From Nevskia sp. (GTDB taxonomy: Bacteria; Pseudomonadota; Gammaproteobacteria; Nevskiales; Nevskiaceae), in contig JALNYU010000035.1 of NCBI GenBank assembly GCA_023229645.1, forward strand, positions 1 through 22,415: a stretch of DNA of 22,415 nucleotides, read 5' to 3'. Positions 1 to 7,327 of this stretch are shown piece after piece. Both the position numbers and the translations under genes were made by a program. Within the stretch, counting starts at the first letter, position 1; every line of letters begins with the position of its first letter. A model generated the notes under the pieces. The model saw nothing but the letters and a program-made list of their open reading frames with translations. It made no database searches and was not told the origin of the DNA.

Positions 1-2
1 AC

Positions 3-104
3 GAGGCTATCAAATTGGCTCACCGTGAACTCACCGAAGCCCTGCGATTGCTGTCAGAGCAACCGCCACAATGGAATGACCCACCAGCATCCCAGTGGAG
101 ATGA
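3..104 (+). CDS. C-terminal end of an unidentified protein (partial)
   Basis: An open frame enters from the left edge and stops with TGA at 102-104, giving 33 codons that end in ...NDPPASQWR. The visible piece has a helical look (EAIKLAHRELTEALRLL) followed by a Pro-rich tail. The other two forward frames look less protein-like; one stops within nine codons. The family cannot be named from so little. It lies 82 nt upstream of the transposase gene on the same strand, but REP-like sequence between them argues against a shared operon. Confidence 0.4.
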   Translation, partial: EAIKLAHRELTEALRLLSEQPPQWNDPPASQWR

Positions 105-107
105 AAA

Positions 108-139
108 TGAGGGGAAACCTCAGGGTCGGACTGGCATTT
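108..139 (+). repeat. REP-like motif with small hairpin, left of the transposase
   Basis: TGAGG (108-112) and CCTCA (118-122) form a 5-bp hairpin with loop GGAAA. It is followed by AGGGTCGGACTGGCATTT (122-139). The reverse complement of 1006-1025 on the far side of the transposase contains the related string AGGGGCAGACTGAAATT. The two therefore sit as imperfect inverted repeats around the gene, the usual arrangement of REP sequences around a RAYT. The match is partial and was judged by eye. Confidence 0.4.
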
Positions 140-186
140 AGCAGGCAGCTGGACTACGCTAGCATCGTGCATTCAGGAGTCTGCCG

Positions 187-891
187 ATGTCCCGCCCCTT
201 GCGTTACGAAGCGATTGATCTGCCGCAACACGTCATCCAGCGCGGCAACAACCGGCAAGCGACATTCTTCGCCGAGGAGGACTACGCGGTCTACCGAGAA
301 TGCCTCAAGGACGCAGCAGACAGGCACGAATGCGATGTTCATGCCTATGTGCTGATGACCAACCATGTGCACGTGCTGATGACGCCGCATCAGTCTGGCG
401 GGATCGGCAAGGTCTTGCAGTCAGTTGGACGCCGCTATGTGCAATACGTCAACACGCAATACCGACGGACAGGCACGCTATGGGAAGGGCGCTACAAGGC
501 CAGCCTGATTGATTCCGAGCGGTATCTGCTGACTTGCTATCGTTACATCGAAATGAACCCGGTCCGCGCCGGGATGGTGAAGCATCCCGACGAATATCGC
601 TGGTCGAGCTACGCGTGGCATGCGCAGGGGCTGGACGATACCGTGATCCGGGACCACCCGTGCTATCTCGATCTGGCCAATAGTGTCAGCGGGCGGCAGA
701 GCGCTTATCGGCGTTTGTTACGGGCACCCCTCGGTTCGGAAACGCTAGCCGAAATTCGCGATGCTTTGAATCAATGTCGGGTTTACGGTGGCGAGCGGTT
801 TAAGGACGAAATTGAAGCAGTCCTGGGTCGGCGGGTGCGTCCCGGCAAAGCTGGGCGACCCAGAAAAGAACTTCAGGAAAAGGGGAAGTGA
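187..891 (+). CDS. REP-associated tyrosine transposase (RAYT, Y1_Tnp/IS200-like)
   Basis: This 234-residue protein is a single-strand DNA endonuclease of the HUH superfamily. Members act on REP hairpins as one-copy, domesticated relatives of IS200/IS605 transposases. The metal-binding HUH motif is NHVHVLM, with histidines at residues 60 and 62. The catalytic tyrosine lies in CYRYIEMNPVRAGM (Y118 or Y120). The N-terminal start MSRPLRY and the basic tail ending GRPRK fit the family, and the length is typical, so it appears intact. The start ATG is preceded by CAGGAG about 8 nt upstream. REP-like inverted motifs flank the gene on both sides. It shows no cargo and is not part of the neighbouring operons. 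Confidence 0.93.
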   Translation: MSRPLRYEAIDLPQHVIQRGNNRQATFFAEEDYAVYRECLKDAADRHECDVHAYVLMTNHVHVLMTPHQSGGIGKVLQSVGRRYVQYVNTQYRRTGTLWEGRYKASLIDSERYLLTCYRYIEMNPVRAGMVKHPDEYRWSSYAWHAQGLDDTVIRDHPCYLDLANSVSGRQSAYRRLLRAPLGSETLAEIRDALNQCRVYGGERFKDEIEAVLGRRVRPGKAGRPRKELQEKGK

Positions 892-1237
892 AAAGCTGTA
901 TATCAATCTGATCCTGATTCACGACTCCTATTTTCTATTTTGCAGTAGAAGGTGAGACTAAAATTATGGATAGTTAGAGTGCGATCTCTATTTTCGCTAA
1001 TGAACAATTTCAGTCTGCCCCTTTTTGGGATTTGAGTCAGTAAAAATGGCTGAATATTAGCCGAGCACTCAAAATTACGCTGCCGGAAATTGATGTCCAT
1101 AAGGCGTTTGGTGATGATTGTTGATCCGGGTCTTTCTGATTTTGAGTGTGCCTTAGCGTTTAGGGGTGGTCCAAGTAGTGGCGCACGGACGCAGCCAAGC
1201 GGTTCGGTGCGGAGCAGATCATCTACAGGGGGATGCC
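892..1237. other. Gene-free stretch with REP-like repeats
   Basis: I see no convincing gene in these 346 bases. They are clearly more AT-rich than the flanks. Two imperfect direct copies of a CGA(T)CTCTATTTTC-like string occur at about 916-932 and 979-996. A GTCTGCCCCTTTTT string at about 1013-1026 is the inverted partner of the motif left of the transposase. A minus-strand open frame crosses the region (903-1244), but its composition does not look protein-coding. Confidence 0.5.
1006..1025 (-). repeat. REP-like motif, right of the transposase
   Basis: Read on the minus strand this is AAAAGGGGCAGACTGAAATT. It resembles the plus-strand AGGGTCGGACTGGCATTT at 122-139, on the other side of the transposase gene. 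The inverted placement around a RAYT suggests they are its REP targets, but the similarity is imperfect and no other copies are visible in the window. Confidence 0.35.
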
Positions 1238-1792
1238 ATGACATTTATTCAAATTGGGTTGCCATTGTTAGTTGCTGCAGTCGGCGTATTTGTTGCCAGT
1301 AGTCTCGTGCACATGGTTTTTAAGTGGCATAGCGCGGACTATGGGAGGCTTGAGAACGAGGACGAAATACGCGCCGCGATACGCAAGGCGGGCGCGCAGC
1401 CGGGGCAATATGTCTTGCCGCATTGCAACGACATGAAGGATCTGCAAACGCCTGAGATGCTGCAGAAATTCGACGAAGGGCCAGTGGGCTTGTTGCTGCT
1501 GCGGCCTAGCGGAGCACCGAAGATGGGCGGGAGCTTGGCGCGTTGGTTTGGTTTGAATCTGGTGGTCGCCGCGGCTGCGGCGCACCTAGGGGCGGCGTCG
1601 TTGCCCGCTGGGGCGAATGCGCATCAGGTATTCCATGCAACGGCGTTGATCACGTTTTTTGCCTACGCTTGCGGCAGTGTTTCCAACGGTATTTGGAAAG
1701 GGCAGCCGTGGCGGAGTGTCGCGAAAGATTTGCTCGACGCGTTTATTTACGGCGTGGTCAGCGGTTTGGCATTCGCGTGGCTGTGGCCGTAG
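1238..1792 (+). CDS. Conserved hypothetical membrane protein, four predicted TM segments
   Basis: The 184-residue protein starts at ATG 1238, chosen over an in-frame start 24 codons upstream because AGGGGGA lies just before it. Hydrophobic segments are at about residues 4-28, 101-121, 133-150 and 164-183. Between the first and second lies a soluble stretch of about 70 residues (HSADYGRLENEDEIRAAIRK through PEMLQKFDEGPVG). The pattern of one TM, a short acidic domain, then three TMs resembles a conserved uncharacterised family of small inner-membrane proteins, but I know no function. It is transcribed alone and converges on ttcA, with a hairpin between them. Confidence 0.8.
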   Translation: MTFIQIGLPLLVAAVGVFVASSLVHMVFKWHSADYGRLENEDEIRAAIRKAGAQPGQYVLPHCNDMKDLQTPEMLQKFDEGPVGLLLLRPSGAPKMGGSLARWFGLNLVVAAAAAHLGAASLPAGANAHQVFHATALITFFAYACGSVSNGIWKGQPWRSVAKDLLDAFIYGVVSGLAFAWLWP

Positions 1793-1851
1793 GCGAGATC
1801 GCCTAGCGCGGGCGTCCCCCGTGTTGGGCGTCGCTGCAAATGCCTTGGTAC

Positions 1852-1874
1852 ATCCGGCTGCACTGCAGCCGGAT
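1852..1874. terminator. Bidirectional hairpin between convergent genes
   Basis: ATCCGGCTGC (1852-1861) and GCAGCCGGAT (1865-1874) form a perfect 10-bp stem with loop ACT, 60 nt after the membrane-protein stop and 30 nt after the ttcA stop. Only a short T run (1874-1876) follows on the plus strand, and a short one on the minus strand. Termination is likely from its position but the U-tract is weak. Confidence 0.65.
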
Positions 1875-1903
1875 TTCAATTGCCGCTAAGCCTATTAAAA
1901 CCT

Positions 1904-2803
1904 CTATTCAGCGGCTTGATTCTGGTCCGGCAGCAGCCAGTTGCTGATCGGCGCGCCGCCGTCCAGCCCGGCGAAGTCGAATAGCTGGGCATCCGCGAGC
2001 TGCGACGGTGCCACATGCTGCAACGCGCTGAAGATGTGTTCGATGCGGCCGGGGTGGTTGCGCTCCCATTCGTCCATTAGCTTCCGCACTTGTTTGCGCT
2101 GTAGTTGTTCCTGACTGCCGCAGAGTGTGCACGGAATGATCGGGAACTGCTCCATCTCCGCGTATTCGACGATGTCGGCTTCGCGAACATAGGCTAGCGG
2201 CCGAATCACGATGTGCTTGCCGTTGTCGCTTTTCAGCTTCGGCGGCATCGCTTTCAACTTGGCGTTGAAGAAGAGGTTCAGGAAGAACGTGGCGACGATA
2301 TCGTCGCGGTGGTGGCCGAGCGCAATTTTGTTGTAGCCCTGCGCTTCGGCGAACGAGTACAGCGCGCCGCGCCGCAGCCGCGAACAGAGGCCGCACAGCG
2401 TTCGGCCTTCCGGCACCACGCGTTTGACGACCGAATAGGTGTCTTGTTCGACGATGTGGAACGGCACCCCGCGCGCCTGCAGGTAGCCGGGTAGCACGTG
2501 TTCCGGGAAGCCCGGCTGCTTTTGGTCGAGATTGACCGCGACGAGCTCGAAATCCACCGGTGCCGCTTCGCGCAGCAGCAGCAGAATATCGAGCATCGTG
2601 TAGCTGTCTTTGCCGCCCGACAGGCAGACCATAACGCGGTCGCCGTTGCGAATCATCGCGTAATCCTGGATCGCCTGGCCGACTTGTCGGCGCAGGCGCT
2701 TCACCAGCTTATTGCGCTCTAACCCGCGCCGACGCGGCCGCTCGATCGCCGTTAAGGCGATCTTGGTTATCGTCGGTTCAGGCGGCGTCAGCGTCGCGGA
2801 CAT
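1904..2803 (-). CDS. ttcA: tRNA 2-thiocytidine(32) synthetase TtcA
   Basis: TtcA is a cytoplasmic ATP-dependent enzyme that thiolates cytidine 32 of certain tRNAs, using a labile [4Fe-4S] cluster. The 299-residue protein has the PP-loop SGGKDS at residues 62-67, the cluster cysteines CGLC at 137-140 and C225/C228 in PCTLCGSQ, and GHHRDD at 163-168, all in expected order. The chosen ATG lies inside the end of the upstream transporter gene, a 26-nt overlap, so the two are probably co-transcribed and may be translationally coupled. The N-terminal 30 residues before the conserved core are Arg-rich and less certain. I see no damage. Confidence 0.96.
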   Translation of the reverse strand: MSATLTPPEPTITKIALTAIERPRRRGLERNKLVKRLRRQVGQAIQDYAMIRNGDRVMVCLSGGKDSYTMLDILLLLREAAPVDFELVAVNLDQKQPGFPEHVLPGYLQARGVPFHIVEQDTYSVVKRVVPEGRTLCGLCSRLRRGALYSFAEAQGYNKIALGHHRDDIVATFFLNLFFNAKLKAMPPKLKSDNGKHIVIRPLAYVREADIVEYAEMEQFPIIPCTLCGSQEQLQRKQVRKLMDEWERNHPGRIEHIFSALQHVAPSQLADAQLFDFAGLDGGAPISNWLLPDQNQAAE

Positions 2804-4601
2804 AGGTTTTTTCCTTGAGGCGGACCGCGAACAGGATATACAACACGGCGATGCCGCCCATCAGCCCAGCGAAGAACAGGAAGTACACCGGGCCGACTAA
2901 GGCGTAGGTCGAAACCTGGGCTTTGCCGGCGTCGAACGTGCCGCTGCTGATGATCGGCTGGCGCTCCACTTTATCGACCAAGCGCACGCGCTTGCCGGCA
3001 ACATCGATTTCGGCGATCAAGTAAGTGCCGGCGAACGGTTCCGAGGTGCCACTGGCGAGCGTGGTTTCGATGCCGTTGGCGCCGCCGAGGTCGATCTTCT
3101 GGCCGGGGACAAAGCCGTCGACAGTGCTCAACGTTACCCAGGTTTCGGCGCCGGTTTCGACCGCGCTGGCTTGCAGCGGCCGCACCATCAAATCGTTCAC
3201 GGTTGCGGTCAGGCCGTTGCCGACGCTGGTCGAGAGCAGAAACAAGCTCATGATCGTGCTCTTCATCACCGGCGGCGCTTGTTTGTAGCTGTACTCCAGG
3301 CCGGTAATCGAAACCAATACTTCGGAAGCGGTTAGCACGCCGTAGGCGGTAACCTGCCACCACAGGCTCACCGAGTGGCCGTTCTGGATGCGGTTTTCGA
3401 TCCACGCGACGATCAAAAACGAGCTGGCGGTAATGAAGAAGCCGATGCCGATTTTGCGCAGCGGCGTTACCGTGAAGAACTTGCCGAGCAGCGGGTAAAT
3501 GCCGAACGTGAAGATCGGAATCATGATCAGGATGTACAAGCCGTTCACGACTTGCAGCTGCGCCGGCAGCATTTCATAGCTGGCGAGGCTGGCGAACGCC
3601 GGAATGCCGGATAGGAAGCCGAACAAGTGCTTATCCATCAAGCCGCTTTGCGCTTGCACGGTCCAGCTATTGCCGTTGCTCTGATCCCACAGCGCCCAGA
3701 AGATGGCGATGAACAGATACAACACGCTCAGGCGGCCGACGGTTTTCAGATTTTCGCCGGTGAAGCTGCGTTCCAACCACGCCACAAGTTCCGACGGCAG
3801 CGTTTTGCGCAAGCCGGTGTTCAGCGCCAGGAAGACCGCGAGGGCGAGCTGCGCCAACATCGTGAACAGCGCGAACAGGTAGTTGGTCTGGGTGAAGATC
3901 GCGGCGGAAATGCCGAGCATGACCAAAAACACGCCGATGAACGCGAGCGGCTGTAGGCCGGGTTTATCTATCGCTGCCGGTACCACGGCAAAACGCTTGC
4001 GGCCGAGGAAGAACACCAGCGTTGCAAGCGACATCATCGCCGCCGGCATGCCGAAGGCCCATGTTGGGCCGTAGTTTGGGTCTGCTAACAGCTGCGGGCA
4101 GAACCAGATCGAAATCGACGAGCCGGCGTTGATCGAGAAGTAAAAATAGCTAAACGCGCGTTCGATCAAATGCTGATTCGCGGACGTGAATTGATCGCCG
4201 ACGTTGGTCGATACGCAGGGCTTGATGCCGCCGGTGCCGAACGCGACCAAGAACATGCCGATGACCAGCGTCGTCGCGGTGCCGCCCAGCGCCAGCATCG
4301 TACAACCGGCGATGTAGACCAGCGAGAACCAAATGATGGTGCGGAACTTGGCCAGAAAAATGTCCGAAACCATCGCGCCGAGCAGGGGAAAGAAGTACGC
4401 GGCTGACTTGAACATCGCGCCCCAGCCCAGCGCCTTGGCGTCGCCGAAGTGCAGGAACTGAATCATGTACGTGACGAGGATCGCGTTGATGCCGTAGAAA
4501 CAGAAACGCTCGGCAAACTCGTTGGCGATGATGAACGGGATGCCGGCCGGCATCCGTACGGCCTGCGCCTGTGGCGCAGCGGTAGCTGTGGTTGTGGTCA
4601 T
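2778..4601 (-). CDS. Proton-dependent oligopeptide transporter (POT/PTR family) with an extra loop domain
   Basis: This inner-membrane symporter imports di- and tripeptides with protons. The family signature ExxERFxxYG appears as E28-FAERF-CFYG at residues 28-37, and FYFSINAGSS follows around residue 150, as in PTR2 proteins. At 607 residues it is roughly 100 longer than E. coli DtpA-type transporters. The excess lies largely at about residues 481-563, just before the last TM segment. That stretch is hydrophilic, Gly/Thr-rich and beta-like, with few helix formers, and contains WVTLSTVDGFVPGQKIDL. It probably faces the periplasm, by inference from its position. The gene overlaps ttcA by 26 nt and is divergent from the DUF2059 gene across a 282-nt gap. 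Confidence 0.93.
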   Translation of the reverse strand: MTTTTATAAPQAQAVRMPAGIPFIIANEFAERFCFYGINAILVTYMIQFLHFGDAKALGWGAMFKSAAYFFPLLGAMVSDIFLAKFRTIIWFSLVYIAGCTMLALGGTATTLVIGMFLVAFGTGGIKPCVSTNVGDQFTSANQHLIERAFSYFYFSINAGSSISIWFCPQLLADPNYGPTWAFGMPAAMMSLATLVFFLGRKRFAVVPAAIDKPGLQPLAFIGVFLVMLGISAAIFTQTNYLFALFTMLAQLALAVFLALNTGLRKTLPSELVAWLERSFTGENLKTVGRLSVLYLFIAIFWALWDQSNGNSWTVQAQSGLMDKHLFGFLSGIPAFASLASYEMLPAQLQVVNGLYILIMIPIFTFGIYPLLGKFFTVTPLRKIGIGFFITASSFLIVAWIENRIQNGHSVSLWWQVTAYGVLTASEVLVSITGLEYSYKQAPPVMKSTIMSLFLLSTSVGNGLTATVNDLMVRPLQASAVETGAETWVTLSTVDGFVPGQKIDLGGANGIETTLASGTSEPFAGTYLIAEIDVAGKRVRLVDKVERQPIISSGTFDAGKAQVSTYALVGPVYFLFFAGLMGGIAVLYILFAVRLKEKTYVRDADAA

Positions 4602-4883
4602 TGGTCGATATTTTTTGGCGGATTTGTGCGCCGTGGCGCGTCATAAAGCCTGATGCGCCGAATAATGCGGCAACACCTGCATGCTTGTCGAAAATTGGCG
4701 ATTAGCGCTGCTGCACAGCACCGTTGTGGTTATCGTCAGCAAAAGCCGTGCAATTGCGAGGTGGCGCCGCATTTCGACGCTGACTTCTTTGCCTAACGGC
4801 GATTTTCAGCCTGGCTCATCGAGCGCACGGCGGCATCCGCTATGATTCGACGCGCCCAGTCTGGGACGACACGGAGAAGCAGC

Positions 4884-5417
4884 ATGCGGTTAGCGGGCAC
4901 CATCATTTCGGCGATTGCGATATTGGCGTCGTCGGCCGTATTTGCATCGGATAACAACAACGAAAAAATCCGTGCGCTGATGGAAGCGCAGGGTTTGCTC
5001 GATACATTTAGCCAGCAAATCGCATCCGGGAAGGTGCGGAGTCGCCAGATTGCCGACAATACGATCAAGCAGATCTTTAGCGGGTTGCCCGTGCCGCCAG
5101 AGTTCGAGCTAAAGGTCACGGCAGCAGCAAGCGAGTTCATTGATGCGATGCAGCCAACTTGGGGCGCGCAAGACATTGTTGATGTACTGGCAAAATACTA
5201 CGGCTCGAATTTCACCGACGACGAGCTCGACCAACTGGTCGCGTTTTACACGTCTCCGCTCGGCAAGAAAGATGTACTCGTCAGCCGCCAAGCGGTGGGT
5301 GAACTCGGTAAAGAATTCGGCGCGCGGTATCAACGCATTGCCGAGCAAGCCACCGCTACTTATACCGAACGGCTAAGGCAGATTGTCAAAGAGCTGAGCG
5401 CCGCTAAAAAGAATTAA
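4884..5417 (+). CDS. Exported DUF2059 domain protein
   Basis: The 177-residue protein starts at ATG 4884, preceded by CGGAGAAG at a suitable distance. An in-frame ATG 14 codons upstream lacks a binding site and would spoil the signal peptide. Residues 1-21 are a signal peptide with a likely cut after VFA. The DUF2059 core is around residues 93-150, with ILAKYY-like DVLAKYYGSNF, then DDELDQLVAFYTSPLGKK. The function of the family is unknown; members are small helical periplasmic proteins. A TATGAT at 4841-4846 could be a -10 box, although no good -35 sits upstream. Only 33 nt separate its stop from the convergent BufC-like gene. Confidence 0.88.
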   Translation: MRLAGTIISAIAILASSAVFASDNNNEKIRALMEAQGLLDTFSQQIASGKVRSRQIADNTIKQIFSGLPVPPEFELKVTAAASEFIDAMQPTWGAQDIVDVLAKYYGSNFTDDELDQLVAFYTSPLGKKDVLVSRQAVGELGKEFGARYQRIAEQATATYTERLRQIVKELSAAKKN

Positions 5418-5450
5418 AGAATTAAGGCGCGAGACTTTTGCGCGGCCTCG

Positions 5451-6377
5451 CTACGGCAAGCTCGGCCGCATCACGAAAAACCCCGCTTCCAGCCACGGGC
5501 CGCGTACCTCGGTCGCCCAGGATTGCCTCACAGCGGCAATCGGGCGTTGGGTCCATTCGGCGATTTCTAACAGCGCGGCGTTGATATCACTGCCATGCTG
5601 TATCGAGGTGAGAAAGCGATAGTGCAGCGCGCTGACCGGGTAGGTTGTGGTTCTGTAGTCTCGGCGCAGCAGCACAGCGTACAGCGGTGCTTGTGGCGGG
5701 AAGCGCGGGGACCGCTCGGCGACGACTTCGTGGTAATACCACGCTACCGGGTAGTGGTATTGGGCTAGGCTTAGGCAGGGCTGGAGGATCAAGCTGCTGT
5801 CGTCGGCAGTGGTATCGGGCCAGGGTTGCCCCTCGTGACCCGGCGCATCGAAGAGGCGGAACAGCTCGCGTTCGTAGCCGGCTAAATCGACCATGAAATC
5901 AATCCAATCTTCGCGGTCTTGCGTTGGCCGGTCGCGATCAAACCGCGTTTCCTCTAACCAGGCAGTGAAGCGGCGGCCGAGTTCGTACAGCGTGTAGCTG
6001 TCGGAGGGATAAGCGCGGAGATAGGTGTCGGCGAAGTCGTCAAACAGCGCATCGCCGAGCGCGTAGCGGGTCGCCGGGAACTGCTCCGCCAAGCATTTCC
6101 TTAAGCGCAGAATGTAGCTGCGCTGATAGATTGCGAGGCAGCCGGCGGCATCGAGCATTGGGCCGGCCAATACAGTGTCGGCGATCGCGCTGCGGTCGAA
6201 TTTGCCGGGCGCGACGAGGGCTTCAAGCAGCCAGCGCTGCAGCGAGTAAAGCGGACTAAGGTCTGTTGACACTAGGGAAGCCCCTTGGCTGCTTCCTTCC
6301 TCGTTGCGCTGGCGGTTCACCATCGCCGTCGCAGCAACCGCATCAGTGTTAACAGGCCCAGCAGCCTGCGCGCTCAT
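5451..6377 (-). CDS. BufC/HvfC-type MNIO partner protein (DUF2063, 'putative DNA-binding')
   Basis: This 308-residue soluble protein carries the N-terminal DUF2063 domain at about residues 43-140, recognisable by LQRWLLEALVAP, LAIYQRSYILRLRKCL and FPATRYALGDALFDDF. The old 'DNA-binding' label is unproven. In characterised MNIO systems such partners bind the precursor leader and assist the enzyme. A second less conserved region covers residues 150-300. The start ATG overlaps the MNIO stop by 4 nt (ATGA), so the two are coupled. The first 40 residues are low in conserved features and may be a linker. It is the last gene of the minus-strand operon. Confidence 0.88.
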   Translation of the reverse strand: MSAQAAGPVNTDAVAATAMVNRQRNEEGSSQGASLVSTDLSPLYSLQRWLLEALVAPGKFDRSAIADTVLAGPMLDAAGCLAIYQRSYILRLRKCLAEQFPATRYALGDALFDDFADTYLRAYPSDSYTLYELGRRFTAWLEETRFDRDRPTQDREDWIDFMVDLAGYERELFRLFDAPGHEGQPWPDTTADDSSLILQPCLSLAQYHYPVAWYYHEVVAERSPRFPPQAPLYAVLLRRDYRTTTYPVSALHYRFLTSIQHGSDINAALLEIAEWTQRPIAAVRQSWATEVRGPWLEAGFFVMRPSLP

Positions 6378-7327
6378 ACTCGGCTCAGGCTGCTGCGGCG
6401 CATGACTGCGGGCACCAGGAAGTCGACCGGCGTCGATAGCGCTTCCCGTGTTGGTGCGTGCCCCGGCGGCTGGGGCGGCGCGACGAAAGCTTCATCGTTC
6501 ATGAAGCCGCGAGCACGCAGGACCTCTGCGTGCACGCGCTCGAACGCGGGCACATCGCCGTCCCATTCCAGCAGCGTCGCCGCGCCGTGGCTGCGTTGCC
6601 ACGCGTGGTGAAAGAGCGCCCATACCGCGTCGGCCACCGGCTGATCATGGGTGTCGATGATGTGGGTGCCGCAGTGTTGATGGCCGGCGAGATGCAATTG
6701 CACGACGCGCTCGAATGGGAACGCGGCCAGATAGTGCAGCGGATCGGTGCCGGCGTTGAAGCAGCTGACATAGACATTGTTGACATCGAGCAAGAGCTGG
6801 CAGCCGGTGTTGTCGCACAGCGCGCGTAGAAAATCGGGCTCGCTGATACTGGAGTCGCGGAAGCGCAGATAGGTGCTGGGGTTTTCCAGCACCAGTGGCC
6901 GTTCGAGTTGGTCTTGAACCTGGCGCACCCGGGCGGTGACGTGTGCCAATGCCGTTTCGGTCAGCGGCATTGGCAGCAAGTCGTGGCTATTAATCCCGAG
7001 CATGCCGGTCCAGCACAGGTGGTCGCTGACCCAGCGCGCCGAGACTTCATCGGCCAACCGGCGCAAGCGCGACAAATAGCCGAGATCAAGCGGATCGGTG
7101 CTGCCGATCGACATCGAAACACCGTGCAGCACAACGGGGTGGCGCTCGGCGATCTGCCGCAATACCGCGCGCGGCCGACCGCCGGAGTCCATGAAGTTCT
7201 CCGAGATCGCCTCGAACCAGTCGACCGCCGGCCAGGTGCGCAGAATGTCGTCAAAATGACGATTGCGCAGGCCAACGCCGAGCCCGAGTTGGTACTCGAA
7301 CGCGCGCCCGCTGTCTTCATCGCGCAT
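6374..7327 (-). CDS. MNIO enzyme (DUF692, BufB/HvfB family)
   Basis: MNIO enzymes are TIM-barrel, multinuclear non-heme iron oxidases that modify cysteine or other residues in ribosomally made peptides. The 317-residue length is typical. Likely metal ligands are all present: VVLHGVSMSIGS (H68), SDHLCW (H103), LENPSTY (E148), LLDVNNVYV (D181/N184), LHLAGHQH (H212), DTHDQ (D225/H227) and LLEWDGDVP (E254). The gene begins with an ATG sharing one base with the TGA of the ferritin-like gene (TGATG). It ends in a 4-nt overlap with the BufC-like gene. The order ferritin-like, MNIO, partner strongly suggests that the protein directly upstream is the substrate, but this is inference. Confidence 0.93.
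   Translation of the reverse strand: MRDEDSGRAFEYQLGLGVGLRNRHFDDILRTWPAVDWFEAISENFMDSGGRPRAVLRQIAERHPVVLHGVSMSIGSTDPLDLGYLSRLRRLADEVSARWVSDHLCWTGMLGINSHDLLPMPLTETALAHVTARVRQVQDQLERPLVLENPSTYLRFRDSSISEPDFLRALCDNTGCQLLLDVNNVYVSCFNAGTDPLHYLAAFPFERVVQLHLAGHQHCGTHIIDTHDQPVADAVWALFHHAWQRSHGAATLLEWDGDVPAFERVHAEVLRARGFMNDEAFVAPPQPPGHAPTREALSTPVDFLVPAVMRRSSLSRV

Noticed and set aside
903..1244. 113-codon minus-strand frame in the gene-free stretch
   Set aside because: Composition is not protein-like, it has no ribosome-binding site, and it crosses repeat-like sequence and the start of the membrane-protein gene.
4787..4860. Second attC-like site starting at GCCTAAC (4791-4797)
   Set aside because: There is no matching GTTRRRY core downstream and no attC stem; the 7-mer alone is expected by chance.
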